A model generated the notes under the pieces. The model saw only the letters and a list, made by a program, of their open reading frames with translations, was not told where the DNA came from and searched no databases. This document shows, one piece after another, positions 27,180-39,100 of a stretch of DNA of 64,000 bases (the stretch's first letter is position 1; every line of letters begins with the position of its first letter). This stretch comes from Macropodus opercularis (taxonomy: Eukaryota > Chordata > Actinopteri > Anabantiformes > Osphronemidae). The translations under genes were made by a program, and so were the position numbers. Location: positions 9,227,001 to 9,291,000 of the forward strand of contig CM061107.1 of NCBI GenBank assembly GCA_030770545.1, read 5' to 3'.

Positions 27180-27420
27180 TATGTTAAATAAACATGCAAG
27201 AGGCCTGCTGGTGTATGTGCCAATTAAGAGCTGCTTTATTAGACTGCTGTGAACAGCAGCATGTGAAGGTGTGTGTTTACACCGGAGGGAAGGTTAGTGA
27301 GCGTAATTGAATCATATTACTTCCTCCACATGGCTTGTCAAGGCCCTTTTTATGATTCGGAGCTAATCCGTAGGGATGCTAAACATTGATTTAGCCATGC
27401 ACTGATAAGTTAGACCGGTA
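27180..27420. promoter_or_regulatory. Enhancer-like block
   Basis: Unique-looking sequence with CCAATTAAG, GCGTAATTGAATC and several TTAGC/TGATTTAG cores, and no microsatellite or coding frame. Assignment is by appearance only. Confidence 0.25.
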
Positions 27421-28589
27421 TGCAGAATAGCAAAAGGCTCTGTGAACATTAATTTCATAAAACAAAAAAAAAAAAGGGAGGCCAGCAGCATCTGGTACAA
27501 CAAAAGCTGTAATGTCCGTCTCTGCTCAGTTTTTTTTTTGATTTGTGAGGTTGATATTGTTAAGCCGTTGGTTTCTCACAGTAAAAGGACACTGGCCCTG
27601 CGCTGTGGCTGCTGCTGAAGCGCTGTCTGCATCTCTGCTGGAGTTGGCTAAAACGCCGGCCCACACACATTAGTCTTCAGATGACCAGTTGGTAATAAGA
27701 AAGCAAAGGAGCTCATCCATGGGCTTTTATTGGCTTTTATGTTTTTCATCAGCAGTTATTAGTAACAGTGCTGACCAATCCATTGCTTGGCTTGATGGGC
27801 TATAAAGTCTTTATTGGCTCCAGATTGCTTGATGAGGAGCGCGAGAAGTATCTGTCTCGATTCAGTGTGTTTCCAAAGAACTGGAATTGAAATGGCTCTG
27901 AATAGGCGACACTTTTTATTTTGGGCATTTAAGTGACATCATTATGTAGAGTTGCTGCTCACAGTGAGCTGTAGGACGAGCTTCACCGCCTCTGGTCGGG
28001 TCAGCCAACAGGAAGTCAAAGGTCCATGTGTTGTTACTGAAAAAAAAACCATAGGTTTGTGTAGCTGACTTGGAAGCATAGTGAGCATACTTTGTGTTGT
28101 TCACGTAGATAATTTGAATATAATTTATTCATTTGTCCTGATTCGGGGCAACCTTTCATAGAAACCACGTCCTGTAAAATCATCTCTCTCTCCTTTCTGC
28201 ATTGCAGCAACAGAAATCCGTCCTTGTAGCATAAACTCCAGCGCGATCTATTTAATTTGAGTTGAACTGTTGCTAGCGCGCACACACACACACGGACTGC
28301 ATTTTGGTGCTGAGAGTATGGAAAGTCATAAATACTGGGAAGTGTGCTACAGTGTAGAGTGAGAGTGGTGCTGAACGCTGGAAAAGAGGAGGTGATAAAT
28401 TAGTCTGGAATACGAATGTGCTGGGTATATCCAACGCTCGACAGATGACAGAAGGTGTAAATGTGTGTGTGTGTGTGACGGTAAGAGACCAAACCTATTC
28501 AAAAGACCCCAGGCCTCCAAACACCTCCATATGCCCAACTCAGCTTTCTTTTTCTCTACAGTATTCTTACCCACAGCACCAGGTAGCAT

Positions 28590-28725
28590 TCTGAGCAGTA
28601 AGCGCGCACACACACATACGGGCGACCCACGGGTACTGGTTGGGATGCAAACCGAGCAGACGCACACGTGCCAGAGATCCAGGCCATAACCACCAAGCCA
28701 ACAGGTGTTTGAACGCGCGCACGTG
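28590..28725 (-). repeat. tRNA-derived SINE head (possible)
   Basis: On the minus strand, TGGCTTGGTGG (28690-28700) fits the pol III box A, TRGCNNAGTGG. GGTTTGCATCCCAACC (28638-28653) fits box B, GGTTCGANTCC. They are about 37 bases apart, as in tRNA genes and tRNA-derived SINEs. The flanks do not fold as a normal tRNA with acceptor stem, so a SINE remnant is more likely than a tRNA gene. Confidence 0.4.
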
Positions 28726-29150
28726 CCAAACTACTTAGGGTGATGGAATGTAAGATGTGTAAGCAGAGCCAGGAGAGAGCAGCCAAGTCCAGCTCATTGC
28801 ACAGAGGAAAAGCTGCTGCAGTGAGACAAAAGCTCTTTTTTCACAGAGGTCCCAGCACAGAACCGTCTTCTAGACGCCTTAAAACACCCTGTTAGGAGAG
28901 AAGACAAGAGAGAAAACAATACATGGCAATCACACGGTCAGCACTCTGACACCAGATTAGAACGATCGGTGCCAGTTGTTCATTCTCACATTATACACAC
29001 ACAGCACAGTTGTGTTGCGTCTGCTCCAGGGAGTAAACGGTTTCACTTAACCATGTAGTTTCTGTACTTAACTGTTGTGTAAGTAATGGTTTGATCCTAT
29101 GTTTGTTGTGTAAAATCATTCACATTTCCTGTGACTTGCTTCTATGACAG

Positions 29151-29304
29151 CTGTCGACTGTCGACCTGTGGTAATTTTACAGAAACCAAACCAGGAAGTA
29201 GCCTGTGCAAGCCGGGAACCATTGCTCTGTTCGGGAACGTGGTGTACAGCGGCCTGCTCAACGAACACTTCTGGCACTTCGGGGTTCCCCTCGTCACCAG
29301 ACTG
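29151..29304 (+). CDS. Candidate internal coding exon, unidentified gene
   Basis: The last 32 codons before the donor (29209-29304) have about 81% G or C at the third position, in DNA that is otherwise AT-leaning. The frame is open across the exon, and a usable donor GTCAGT follows at 29305, ending in phase 0. Two acceptors are possible: TATGACAG ending at 29150, with a fair pyrimidine tract, or TTTTACAG ending at 29182. The peptide contains ALFGNVVYSGLLNEHFW followed by GVPLVTRL. If the longer exon is right, it also has three cysteines upstream, giving a secreted or extracellular look. I recognise no domain. Frames on the opposite strand look less protein-like. No neighbouring exon of compatible phase was found: joining the 26.3 kb candidate to the shorter form would create a stop. 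Confidence 0.5.
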
Positions 29305-29397
29305 GTCAGTTCTCGACTCTTTCCTCTTCTCGTTGCTCTGTTTTTATAGATGTTTGATTTTCTCTGGTTTTGTCTTGACTGCCTTAAGTCTTTTTCA

Positions 29398-29425
29398 GAC
29401 ACACACACACACACACACACACACA
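29398..29425. repeat. (CA)n microsatellite
   Basis: Pure CA tract of about 14 units, about 95 bases after the donor of the candidate exon at 29.2 kb. Confidence 0.95.
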
Positions 29426-32199
29426 TAAAGCAAAGCTGCTGTGTGTGTGGTTATCACAGTTGTTGCTTTTAGTACTAGATCAGCCGTGTGAATAATGCAT
29501 TAGGTCTTAGCATTAACATTAACTAATTCAATATTAGTGGTATTTCAATTAACTGAAAATAAGACTGTCTTCTCTGTCACTCGCTGATTGCAAGGCCCCA
29601 TTTTATTGAACTGCTGATAAATGTTATATTTGATAGATATTGACGTTGTCTTCCCGTCAGGATACATCAGTGGATATTCGCTGGCTTGTGCTGATCGCTT
29701 GAGCCTGTAAGACACGCTCAGATTTGCCTGCCTGATACCTTTGATGAAAGACGGCTAATTCTGGTTTATGGCAACATCGTCTTTTCATTTTTAATAAGAT
29801 GGAAAATGGAACAAGTACTAGACGATATTTCATTTTTGAAATTATACCTTTGCTCCACAAATGTATCTTATTTGATTAGGTTCATTCGGTCATCGCTTTG
29901 CAGACTCAGATGACTAATAAAAGTAAATGATATATTATTATATATTAAGCTACTCTGCACTATATCAAATATTTAAAATTTGCCAGTCAACTTTAATGAC
30001 ATAATGCATTGATGTCAGCAGTCATAAGGAATTATAATTTATTGGGTATTGTAATATTCTTAATTCAGAAATGGGTATAATTAATAAAGTTTACTCCTGT
30101 TGCTTTAGGTTTGTACGTTTTTAAGGTGAATGTAAATGTTACTGTATATCTGAGAGAGATATTCGTGTATTATACTGAGAACATGAATCACATTATCTGG
30201 TTGCTGGAAGAGGCTTGAGACTTGCAGCACTTTACGCACAGCTGCTGCACACTTGTTTCAGAAACGCTGCCTCTCTATCAGTCCAGGAAAACTATCCGCA
30301 TTCAGCGTGAACTCAGAATAGCTGCACTTTTCTTGTTTTTGCTATTATGACTGCCTTTCCCAAATATTAGCTTTGTGGTTCCCATGGTGCTCCCTGCAGT
30401 CTGACGTGTGTTGCGCTGCAGTAATTTTGCACTTGCGCTGAGCTCTGAGCGTCGTACTGTACTTACAGTACACGCTTTCCTGTGTCACACTGGACCTGCT
30501 GCTCACGCTGCGAGGTGCCATCTGTGTAGGCGTGACAGTAACATCATCTGGAATAATGCAGCTCAGATGACTAAAACAAAAATGCCCCAGTCTACCAAAT
30601 GCTTTACAATTGGTTTTAAAATCACCTAAAGGTTTTATCTGGACTGTGTATGTGTCTACGTGTACCATGACCATTGTTGCCGCTGTGTCCAAAGATTTAA
30701 ATCTTTAATGAAGCAGCTGCTCCTCTGCCGTTCATGTGTAAAATTACACTCTATCGCTTTTTCGATTCAGACACACACGTCTTTTCTCCTGTTTAAATAC
30801 ATACAGGCCATAAAAAACCAACCCTTCATCAAGTCTCTGCATTTTCATACCTCTTTGCGTCAACAGCGTATAATCGTGTTTATTAACCAGGCTGACGACT
30901 GAGTCCAGGGTGAGTCACACATAACTGCAAGAAAGTCATTTTATATTTTTACTCTATTGATTTTTGGTTTTTTTAACCTAAACGTGTCCCTGAATTTAAG
31001 CAGTTGTGTCTGTGCATAAAGTCAAACATTAAATTCAAAACGTTCTGTTACAGCTTAAACAATCAGTTGTTTACATCTTTAGTCCTTTGTAAACATCAGA
31101 GCATCAATATCTGGCATAACGATCAACCTTTGCTTTATATAACTAAACAAAATATATATATATATATTATTAGACTAACTTTTCAAAAACTTAATTTCAA
31201 AAAATTATTTATTTATACACTTCACACACACACTTCAACTCGCTGTGTACTCATGTCATGTGACCCAGTACCCAGAGAAACAAACAGGCGTCGCTTTAAT
31301 TAAAATTCACATCATGTTTTGCACACATTTTACATCCCATTTGAAACTGTTAACAAACATGTCCCTCGCTGACTCAAACTTTATGGATCACCTGTGTCAA
31401 ACAAACAACAAACAGAAGCTGCTCAGCAACAGCTTCTGTTCTTTTTATTTTCCTGCATCTCACTTTTGACCTATTTCTTGCTGCGTGCGTTCAAGCCGTT
31501 ACAATAAATGAAGAAATCTTCCAAATGAAAAATGCCGAATACTGTGTGTTTGTGACATTTGAGAGTTGTAGGAACAGTAGGAACCAGTGGCCTGGAGATA
31601 AGGTCCACAAAATCAGAAAGCGTACTGAGAACTCATTGCCGGGTTTGGTCTTTTAATGAGATTTGTTGACAATACGAAAATTACACATGCTTTGCCCCAC
31701 TAAGAAAACCTTTCCCACCATACTAAATATTTGAAATAAAATAACCACTTTTACTAAATAAGACTGACCTTTTAAACCGAATACGTGCTTTTTAATTACG
31801 GGATTGCTTGCAGAGGACACTAATACATCACAGCAAGGCTTTTTTTTTCTCGCTAAAGTTCAAAACAACACAGCATAAATCATTAGAGGATATATACATA
31901 ATGTGTTGCTTCTGGGCTCTCAGTGACTATGTTTACTACAAAATGTTTGCTGTTGTAGTTTATTAGACGATAAATGAAACATCGGGGTGTGACAGTGAAA
32001 ATCTAGATAACTTTTAGAGACGCTTCAACAAACGTTTGTGTAATTTAAGCACTAACTAACTGTTTGGTTGTTGTGCTCATAGACATGCTCAGGCTTTTGA
32101 CAGAGATCTGGACTCCCTGCTCACATACACTGCTTAATCCTAAATCTCCAACTGGATATCCCTTACCTTGAGTAGAACCATAAGCCGGAGACCCATAGA

Positions 32200-32365
32200 C
32201 TTTTTTTTATTATGGAAGATGTTTCACTTTCCATCCGAAGGGCAACAAACCTGTGGAGATTCTCAGTCATCCAGGGGAAGTCGTCTGAAAGTTAAGTCAT
32301 GGCAATTGGACTGGAAAAAAAAAAAAGTAGGAGTCCAGTTGCCCTGACTCAACTTTCAGACAACA
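32200..32365. repeat. Dispersed-repeat-like segment with long hairpin
   Basis: The left part has the form GATGTTTCACTTTCCATCCG followed by a GTGGAGATTCTCAGTCATCC-like stretch. From memory this resembles a sequence that recurs in teleost genomes near retroelement remnants, but the family could not be confirmed. The right part is an inverted repeat: 32280-32312 pairs with 32332-32364 at 29 of 33 positions, with an A-rich loop of 19 bases. Confidence 0.5.
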
Positions 32366-33397
32366 GCTTCACTGGCACAGGGCACAACAGAAGCCAACAA
32401 GAGAGACAGAGCCAGCTCCTGGGTCCACATCAAAGTTCAGCATCCTTCTCTCAGTGGTGGAGGCACAATCTAACATGACCTGGATGAAGGAGCACCTTCA
32501 CAGACGAGGTGTAAAAGGTGAATCGAAGGTTTACGGAAACATTCAATCAAGATTCATACGTTAGTCATTATTTATGAGTTTATGAGCAAGTAGAAAAAAA
32601 GAAAAGCTTGTACTGGTGGTAATCTGGTCTGGACTAACTTATTCATGACGCAGACCTGAAATAGCATGATGCCTGGATTTGATAGGAAAATGTTCTCAAA
32701 TGAAGGGTGTTGCTAGGGAGAAAAGGGAGACGTCAGCCAATTGCTGAGCTCTTGGTTGTCTCAGAGGAAGAAGTGAACCAAAGTATGTAAAAGACCTCTA
32801 CGGTTTTCAGCAAATGACTGATAAACTGTAAAATAGTTACATCGTTGGCTAACGGTTCCTGGCAGATATTGTGAAATCTATGCCAATGTTTTCAAATTCA
32901 CAACACAACCATTCCAAAACGACCCCTGCAAGTGTTTGATGGAAGTCTACGTTACATACATTCTCCCAGTGCAGATCTTAAAATAAGTTTTTTGAATTTG
33001 CAGAGAAAGCTTAAAAAAAACCCCAACCCAGACACGCATAAATCATACCTTTGAATCAGCACTGTAGACTTCAAAATCCAACCGCGTTCACGTGTAGAAT
33101 ACACATTTTGACGCTCCATGCCAACTTAACTCCCCTCCCTTTGATGAGACATTGATTATGAAAGCCAGTCACGCCTTGGCGTGTGTAACAGTTATTACTA
33201 TAAAATAATTTACAGCAGCCATAATATAATTTCCTCGCAGCGTCTTAGCCAATATTCGAAGGTCTGCTACGAGTTTCTGAGGATTAAGACGACTTAGAAG
33301 TAGAACAATAGCCGAGTATTTCAGACCCAGTGTGTGCAGTGCAGTATTTCAGGCAGTGAAGAGTTAACATGGCAGTGGTGTATTGACTATACCACTG

Positions 33398-33399
<2 letters not shown>

Positions 33400-33442
<43 letters not shown>
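33400..33442. repeat. (TG)n microsatellite
   Basis: Pure TG tract of about 20 units. A short (TC)n tract follows at 33487-33502. Confidence 0.95.
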
Positions 33443-33444
<2 letters not shown>

Positions 33445-33617
33445 AATGTGCTGAGGCAGGCTACAACATCCAACTATTACCCGCGACTCTCTCTCTCTCT
33501 CTTTCCTGCTCTCTCAACCTCTATCTGCTTGTCTGACCCAGTCACATTGCAAACACACCCATCAGTGTATATGATGATATAGAAGCAAACTCAGCACTGG
33601 TGTGTGCAGCAATGGGA

Positions 33618-33645
33618 GTGTGTGTGTGTGCGTGTGTGTGTGTGA
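33618..33645. repeat. (TG)n microsatellite, interrupted
   Basis: TG tract with one CG interruption. Confidence 0.9.
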
Positions 33646-34399
33646 GGGAGTAACATACAGTTCGTTTGCACTAATTCCACAAAAGTGAGACATGCAAAAC
33701 ACATTAGGTCCACGCATATTTAAACATGGCGGATATGCATCCACACGCATCCATACACGTCGACACATCAGCAGCACAACACAGCCTCCATCTGCAGAGA
33801 CGGAGAACACAAGGAAAAGGAGAGGCAGCATCTCCACTTTGTTCTTGTTCACTATCTTTGTTTAAGTTAAACAAGTGCTCTGGATTTTATTTTGACAGCT
33901 GTTTTTGCCTCCTAACCCCCACGTGCAGCACCACCAAACCTCCAGCCCTCCTCTGCCTCCCCACGCTCTCAGAGCAACTTAATGAAAACAGCTTTTATCG
34001 ATGGCTCTTTAGCATAAGCTCTTTCTGTCTTTGCTCCCAGCTCTGTGCATATCGTTTCCTCATCTAGTCCAATCTTGCCTTGCCTCCTTCGGTCTGGTTG
34101 CTCCATCGGCTTTTCCATAACTTCTATGCAGCCTGTCACCATCCTCCACTTCCCAGTGTGTATCTGCAACCTCGACATCTCTCCACCAGCGCATCTCTTC
34201 CTCCCCTCCTCCCTCCGTCTCTCCTCTCTCTCCTTCTTTCGCTACCTTTCCTCTGCCGCCCCACCGCCACCTTCCTCCTCCTTCCCCTCTGCACTTGTCT
34301 CTCCCCCAGTTGAAAGCCTCTGTGCTACTGTACCGTGTGGTGATCCCAGCGTTTTGGATTGGGGACTGGACTGCCGCAACACGAGAGAGACGAAGAAAA

Positions 34400-35022
34400 C
34401 CAAAGAGAGACTGAGAGTATGTCAGTAAAAAAAGGCGGTAATATAGTTTACGGTGATCAAAGACAGGAAAATAGAGGAGGCAGGAAGAGCTGAGAGAGCA
34501 GGAAAGGGTGCCAAGTTGGAGAAGAGGGGGAAGAAGAAGCAGAAGAAGACGTGAAGGAAAGAACAGAAAACGAAAGGAGAAATTGTAACAAAACCTCACA
34601 GCACTTTCTTTCCTCGTTGCCTTTCTTCTTCTTCTCTTACTTCGAGGCAAACGAGGACTTTTTTGAAAGCTTCAGGGGAAGAAGCAGCAGCATAACACCT
34701 GCAGCAGTGACTCTGAGAACTAAAGTCACGCTTCAGAAGAGTCAGCGGGAGAGGACGAGCGCCTTCAGGGCCAGAGGGACACGTACAGTAAAAGGGACTT
34801 TATTACTCCGCTAAACTAAAAAGAAAACAGGCAATTAGGTGAGCAGACGGCAGCTTCCTACCAAGAACTCCAACATCCAAGTGAGCTGAAGAACAACGGT
34901 GCAGAACAGCGCAGGTCTTCTGCAAAGACAGAGTGGAGAAGAAGAAGAGACGCTGGCCTCTCGGGTGTCCTGGCAAACCCACCGTCCTCCACTCACTGGT
35001 CTCCCATCGGCTCTCAGCAACG
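34400..35022 (+). promoter_or_regulatory. Putative 5' UTR/promoter of the 35.0 kb first exon
   Basis: A polypyrimidine tract (about 34170-34310) switches sharply to a purine-rich stretch (34380-34560), then to a GC-moderate leader up to the triple ATG at 35023. The 196-codon open frame on the opposite strand (34060-34650) is Arg-, Gly- and Leu-rich and is explained by this composition. The 5' end cannot be placed from sequence alone. The UTR/promoter role is inferred from the first-exon-like donor downstream. Confidence 0.35.
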
Positions 35023-35040
35023 ATGATGATGTATTTCTGG
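35023..35040 (+). CDS. Very short first coding segment (MMMYFW) before a splice donor
   Basis: Three tandem ATG codons are followed by Tyr-Phe-Trp and a consensus donor, GTGAGT, at 35041. The coding part of this exon would therefore be six codons and end in phase 0. The first ATG has an A at -3, a good Kozak feature. Reading through the donor would terminate within about 11 codons. The segment follows a long purine-rich leader with few ATGs, typical of a vertebrate 5' UTR. A hydrophobic aromatic start could be the beginning of a signal peptide completed by the next exon, but that is a guess. The gene is not identified. It ends in the same phase as the 51867-51992 exon, so the two could be alternative first exons. 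Confidence 0.4.
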
Positions 35041-35892
35041 GTGAGTAGCGAGGCCCTGCGGCGGCACAACTGAACGTTCAGACACACCAGCGTTGTTTTT
35101 GCTGGTTCTTATGTCCCAGTTGATCAAAACGATTTGATGACTGAGCTTTTCAGGTTTTCTTCGTCTTTACTTAACGCGTTTGTCGTTTGTAAGGAATTTG
35201 TGACCAAAGCGATCAAAGGCATATCGCTCTATATCATTTCCTATTGACGGAGCCTCGTGCTAATGATTTTCATTGGCGTGGACGAAGTACAGGCTGTTAC
35301 TGTGATACTTTCCTTCGCTGCTGCTGTAGTAAGCAAGAGCACGATGCCTTGTTTTACGAGCCTGACCTTACAGACTTTACTGCAAGTGATACAGCAGAAG
35401 GAGCATTTATCCTCCGTTACAGGGGTCACGTGTGAGAATGGCTTGTTTGGAATTGCGAAATGCACTTAAAGACATGGATGGGATCTCGCAGGGCATCCAT
35501 GTAAGAGTCTATTGATTGGGGAGTAGTGGACAAAGGTCATGTGACTTCGAGGCATTTCATCCACTGCCGTTCTCAAGCCACTGTCAAGTTTAATGCAGGG
35601 CAGTGTGTTACGTGATCCTGCTGGGTCACACGACTGGACGGGCAGCTTTGTGTGTGAGTGTAGGAGGTCGTATTAGTTCTTTTTGCGTGCATAAGGTGCA
35701 TATGTATATCATATAAATATTAAGTACATGTCTAAGTGGTTTTACTAAATGTCGTGTGCTACATTATGGATATAACGATATTGTTTTGTTATTAAACGAT
35801 GCAGCAGATGTTGCTATTTCACCACTTTCTGTACTTGTGGCTGAAAATGCATATGGATTAATACTGTGTGCATGTCTCCATTATTAAAATGC

Positions 35893-35912
35893 TATTATTA
35901 TTATTATTATTA
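35893..35912. repeat. (ATT)n microsatellite
   Basis: About six ATT units. Confidence 0.85.
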
Positions 35913-36020
35913 CTATTGCTAAAGGTTGACATCAAGGCTACTACAAAGAACTCACTTCTGCATTAGACACAGTACTCATTCAGGCCAAATATCGCTTCAC
36001 CCCAGCTTTATTTTCTTACA

Positions 36021-36182
36021 GTGGATATCCATCCATTAGCTTTACTCAGTATGTGCGGGTCAGAGTGTTGGGCTGTAATTGATCCCTGCCAACAGAGGGT
36101 GACAGGTGGGGCACGGTCTAGACAAGTCGCCAGTCGATTAGACGGCTGACACGCACGGCAGAAACAGGCACATTCACATAAC
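36021..36182 (+). repeat. Teleost dispersed repeat, copy 2 (longest)
   Basis: This is the longest of the three copies. It starts with ATCCATCCATTAGC and runs through GACAGGTGGGGCACGGTC and ACAAGTCGCCAGTCGATTAG to an ACGGCAGAAACAGGCACATT tail. It matches the same family as 25021-25104 and extends further on both sides. Confidence 0.65.
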
Positions 36183-39100
36183 CTGCTGCGTTTTCACAAT
36201 AAAGCCGCTTTCTAAGCGACGGCATCCATCAGCGAGAGCGCTCAAAACAACACAGTATGCGGATGTTTGATGATATATTTAAAAATAGATTAGTTGCCTC
36301 AAATCAACTGCTGGACTTCAACAGACTAAATGTCTCATCGGTTTGCATTTAATCCTTCCAGGTCCAGTCGCTTAGTTTCGTGAAACAGCGTTGTCATTTG
36401 AAAAACAAGCTAATAACCGTCATCTGTGACGAACAGCCGCCGAGTGCACCTTTCCAATTTGCGAATCTCCGCCACTAAATGAAAACAAGAAAATTAAAGA
36501 GACTTTACTGGGAGATACAAGGTGCTGATAACCGTGATTAATTGCTTTTCTCAAGCACAGCAGCATCACATGACAGTTTGTCAAAATGCACCCAAAGAGT
36601 TAATAACGTTTTAGCAATTAAAGCTGATACAGTTTGCGTTTTGCTGCAGTTCATTGTCTCGTCATTCACACGTAGCTCACTTTATTCACTTTGGACATGT
36701 TTTATTTTTAATACGTCCATGGTGTGACTCTTGGATTTCTGCTTCTGTAACTTTCTAAACTATAAAATGAATAATTAATGACATCTTCCTGAAATGAATG
36801 GGATTAGCTAGGATTAACCCAAACTAACCCCAACCCCAAGTTCTTTTCCAAGGAAACGTTTTCATAGCCATTGTTCTTTCATACGTTTGACAGTCGCTAG
36901 TGATAAACACATGCTTTAAAACTACACATCCATCATTTTTCTGCCTCCAGATTACACGTTATGCAAATGAGCAGGTCTATCACTCTGTAATGACCACAAT
37001 CCTCGTCATGGGAGCTGGGCCCAGACAGGAGATCCCAGAGATCCAGCTGGACGCGTGTAGAGAAGGCTCGCATTGATTTGCAGCGTGATACAGTACGGCC
37101 TGTGCTGACCTTCCCTTCGAGAAGCCCACTGTACTATAACCAGCACCTTCTCTGAAAGCCAGGTGTGGGTTTTTATATCTGTGCTCCGGTTTGACGGCTG
37201 CAGTGGGCTGATGGGCTTTAACGGCAAACCTTGAGGCTTGAGTAGAGCTGACTTTACTTTAGGTGTTTCGAATGTAAAGCTCAACGCTGTGCAGTTCTTT
37301 CCTCCCAGCATCATTTGCCATATTTGCTGTGAGGCGTCTCCAGTCCAGTGCACGGTCATCGCTTCAGGATTTACAATGCATATGTAAAGCAAGCAGCAGA
37401 AACGGTTCTCCCTCCTGACCCGTCCCTGCTCTTACTACATCCCTCGGTATTGCTGACGGCACTGTTTGAATATCTTTGTCTTAAAGTAGGAGCGTTGCCT
37501 CTTACTTGTCAGGCGACAAGTGAAAAGGAAAGTAAATGGGTGAGGAGAGCAGGAGCGAAGACAGAGATGATGCAAGTGCATCGTGGCAACCTCAGTCAAT
37601 CTCTGCCTCCTTTGTGTTGGTTGCCCTCCTCCTTCCTGTCTCTCTTAGGCATTCTTTCTCTTTTTTATCTCGGTTGTATCATTGTCTCCTGCTCGGCCCG
37701 TAGCGCTGTCGAGTAGTTAATGATAGGGAGTCTGCTGCTAGTGGCTGTCTGCAGATATGAAGCAAGCGGGGGGGCTTTGATACCGAGGCAGCAGCAGCCA
37801 GTGCAGTTGACATTAGCTATTCCTCTTCATCACCGCTGCTTACGGACTCGCCTTCTCTTTCTCAAGACACAAGTGTTCTCTAAATAAGCATAAACACACA
37901 CACATCTGCATCAGCACCATGTACGTAAGGAAACTCAACATAGTGAAGCGTGGCTATTTCATGCTCCCTTGCTCACCTTTACACACAACTGACGGTTCAG
38001 ATTACATATCCAGTATATGCACACACAAACCCTCACATGATCACAAAGTAAAAACTAATTATTATCTTTATTATTTTGACTAGTGTGAGTATAAGTAGTT
38101 ACATTTATTCAGACTAAGATATTATGAAGTCGTCGTACTGCAGTACCTTTGCAAAGACTCACACACTCACACACACACCATGCTGAAGGTTCACTGATCT
38201 CCCGCTCTGACAACAGTAACAGAGTTAAAGTACTTCCATCTGTCCCTTCGGAGACCCTGCGAGAACAAAAACCTCCGGTGCAGAGGATGTAAGAGCGGTG
38301 AAAGGCTGGAGGAGAGAAAACAAAGCATGTAGCCGGAACTAATAAACAGATGTGGAGGTGGAGGAGCAGAGGAGAAAAAGTTCAAGAGGAAAAGGTGATG
38401 ATGGAGACAGAGCAGGACAATCACTGCATTTCTTGTGTTGTTCTTGTGGTCATTGTAAAAAAAAGGGGAGAAAAGGAATAAAAAGAAGTCGCTGGTCTTT
38501 CCTTTTGCTCGCAGTGTAGGTAAGCTGATGAATAATTGATGGTGCTGAGCAGGGGACTGCATGGGTTAGAGCAGGAAAGAGGCAGAGTGTTGGTCTGATG
38601 ACGACCTGCTCTACAGCACATGCTTTACTCGCTCCTTTTCCTATTGTGTCGTAGTTTTGTCCTCCTCTTCCTGATCTGAGGGTGTTTTGAGACGAACAGA
38701 TTATGTCAGAAGGGGTTAAATCTCCAACCAGTCGCTCGGACAGCGCGTACTCAGCCTGTGTTTGGTAGTGGGCTTAAATGCACTTGAGCTCACAACCTTT
38801 AACGCGCTGTCACACTGACCAAACAAATGCACAACGTAGCTTCTCCTCAGTGATTTTATTAAATAGCTGTGACTATCACACTGCACCACAATCAATACGT
38901 CTCTGTACTGAGAGAGGGGGTCCGCGATTTACACACATGGCAGCCGTAGCGTCATTACTTATTTAAATCATGTGTCTCTACACTTTCTTTAAAACCCTTG
39001 TCTTTAGCATTACTCTTAACATTAACCAATATTTGTATGGTGTTGAAGAAATAAGTTCTGTATAATTCAGATTTAGACCTGGTGTAATCGCGCCTGAGTG

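Noticed and set aside
34060..34650. 196-codon minus-strand open frame
   Set aside because: Strongly biased Arg/Gly/Leu/Ser composition caused by the opposite polypyrimidine and polypurine leader.
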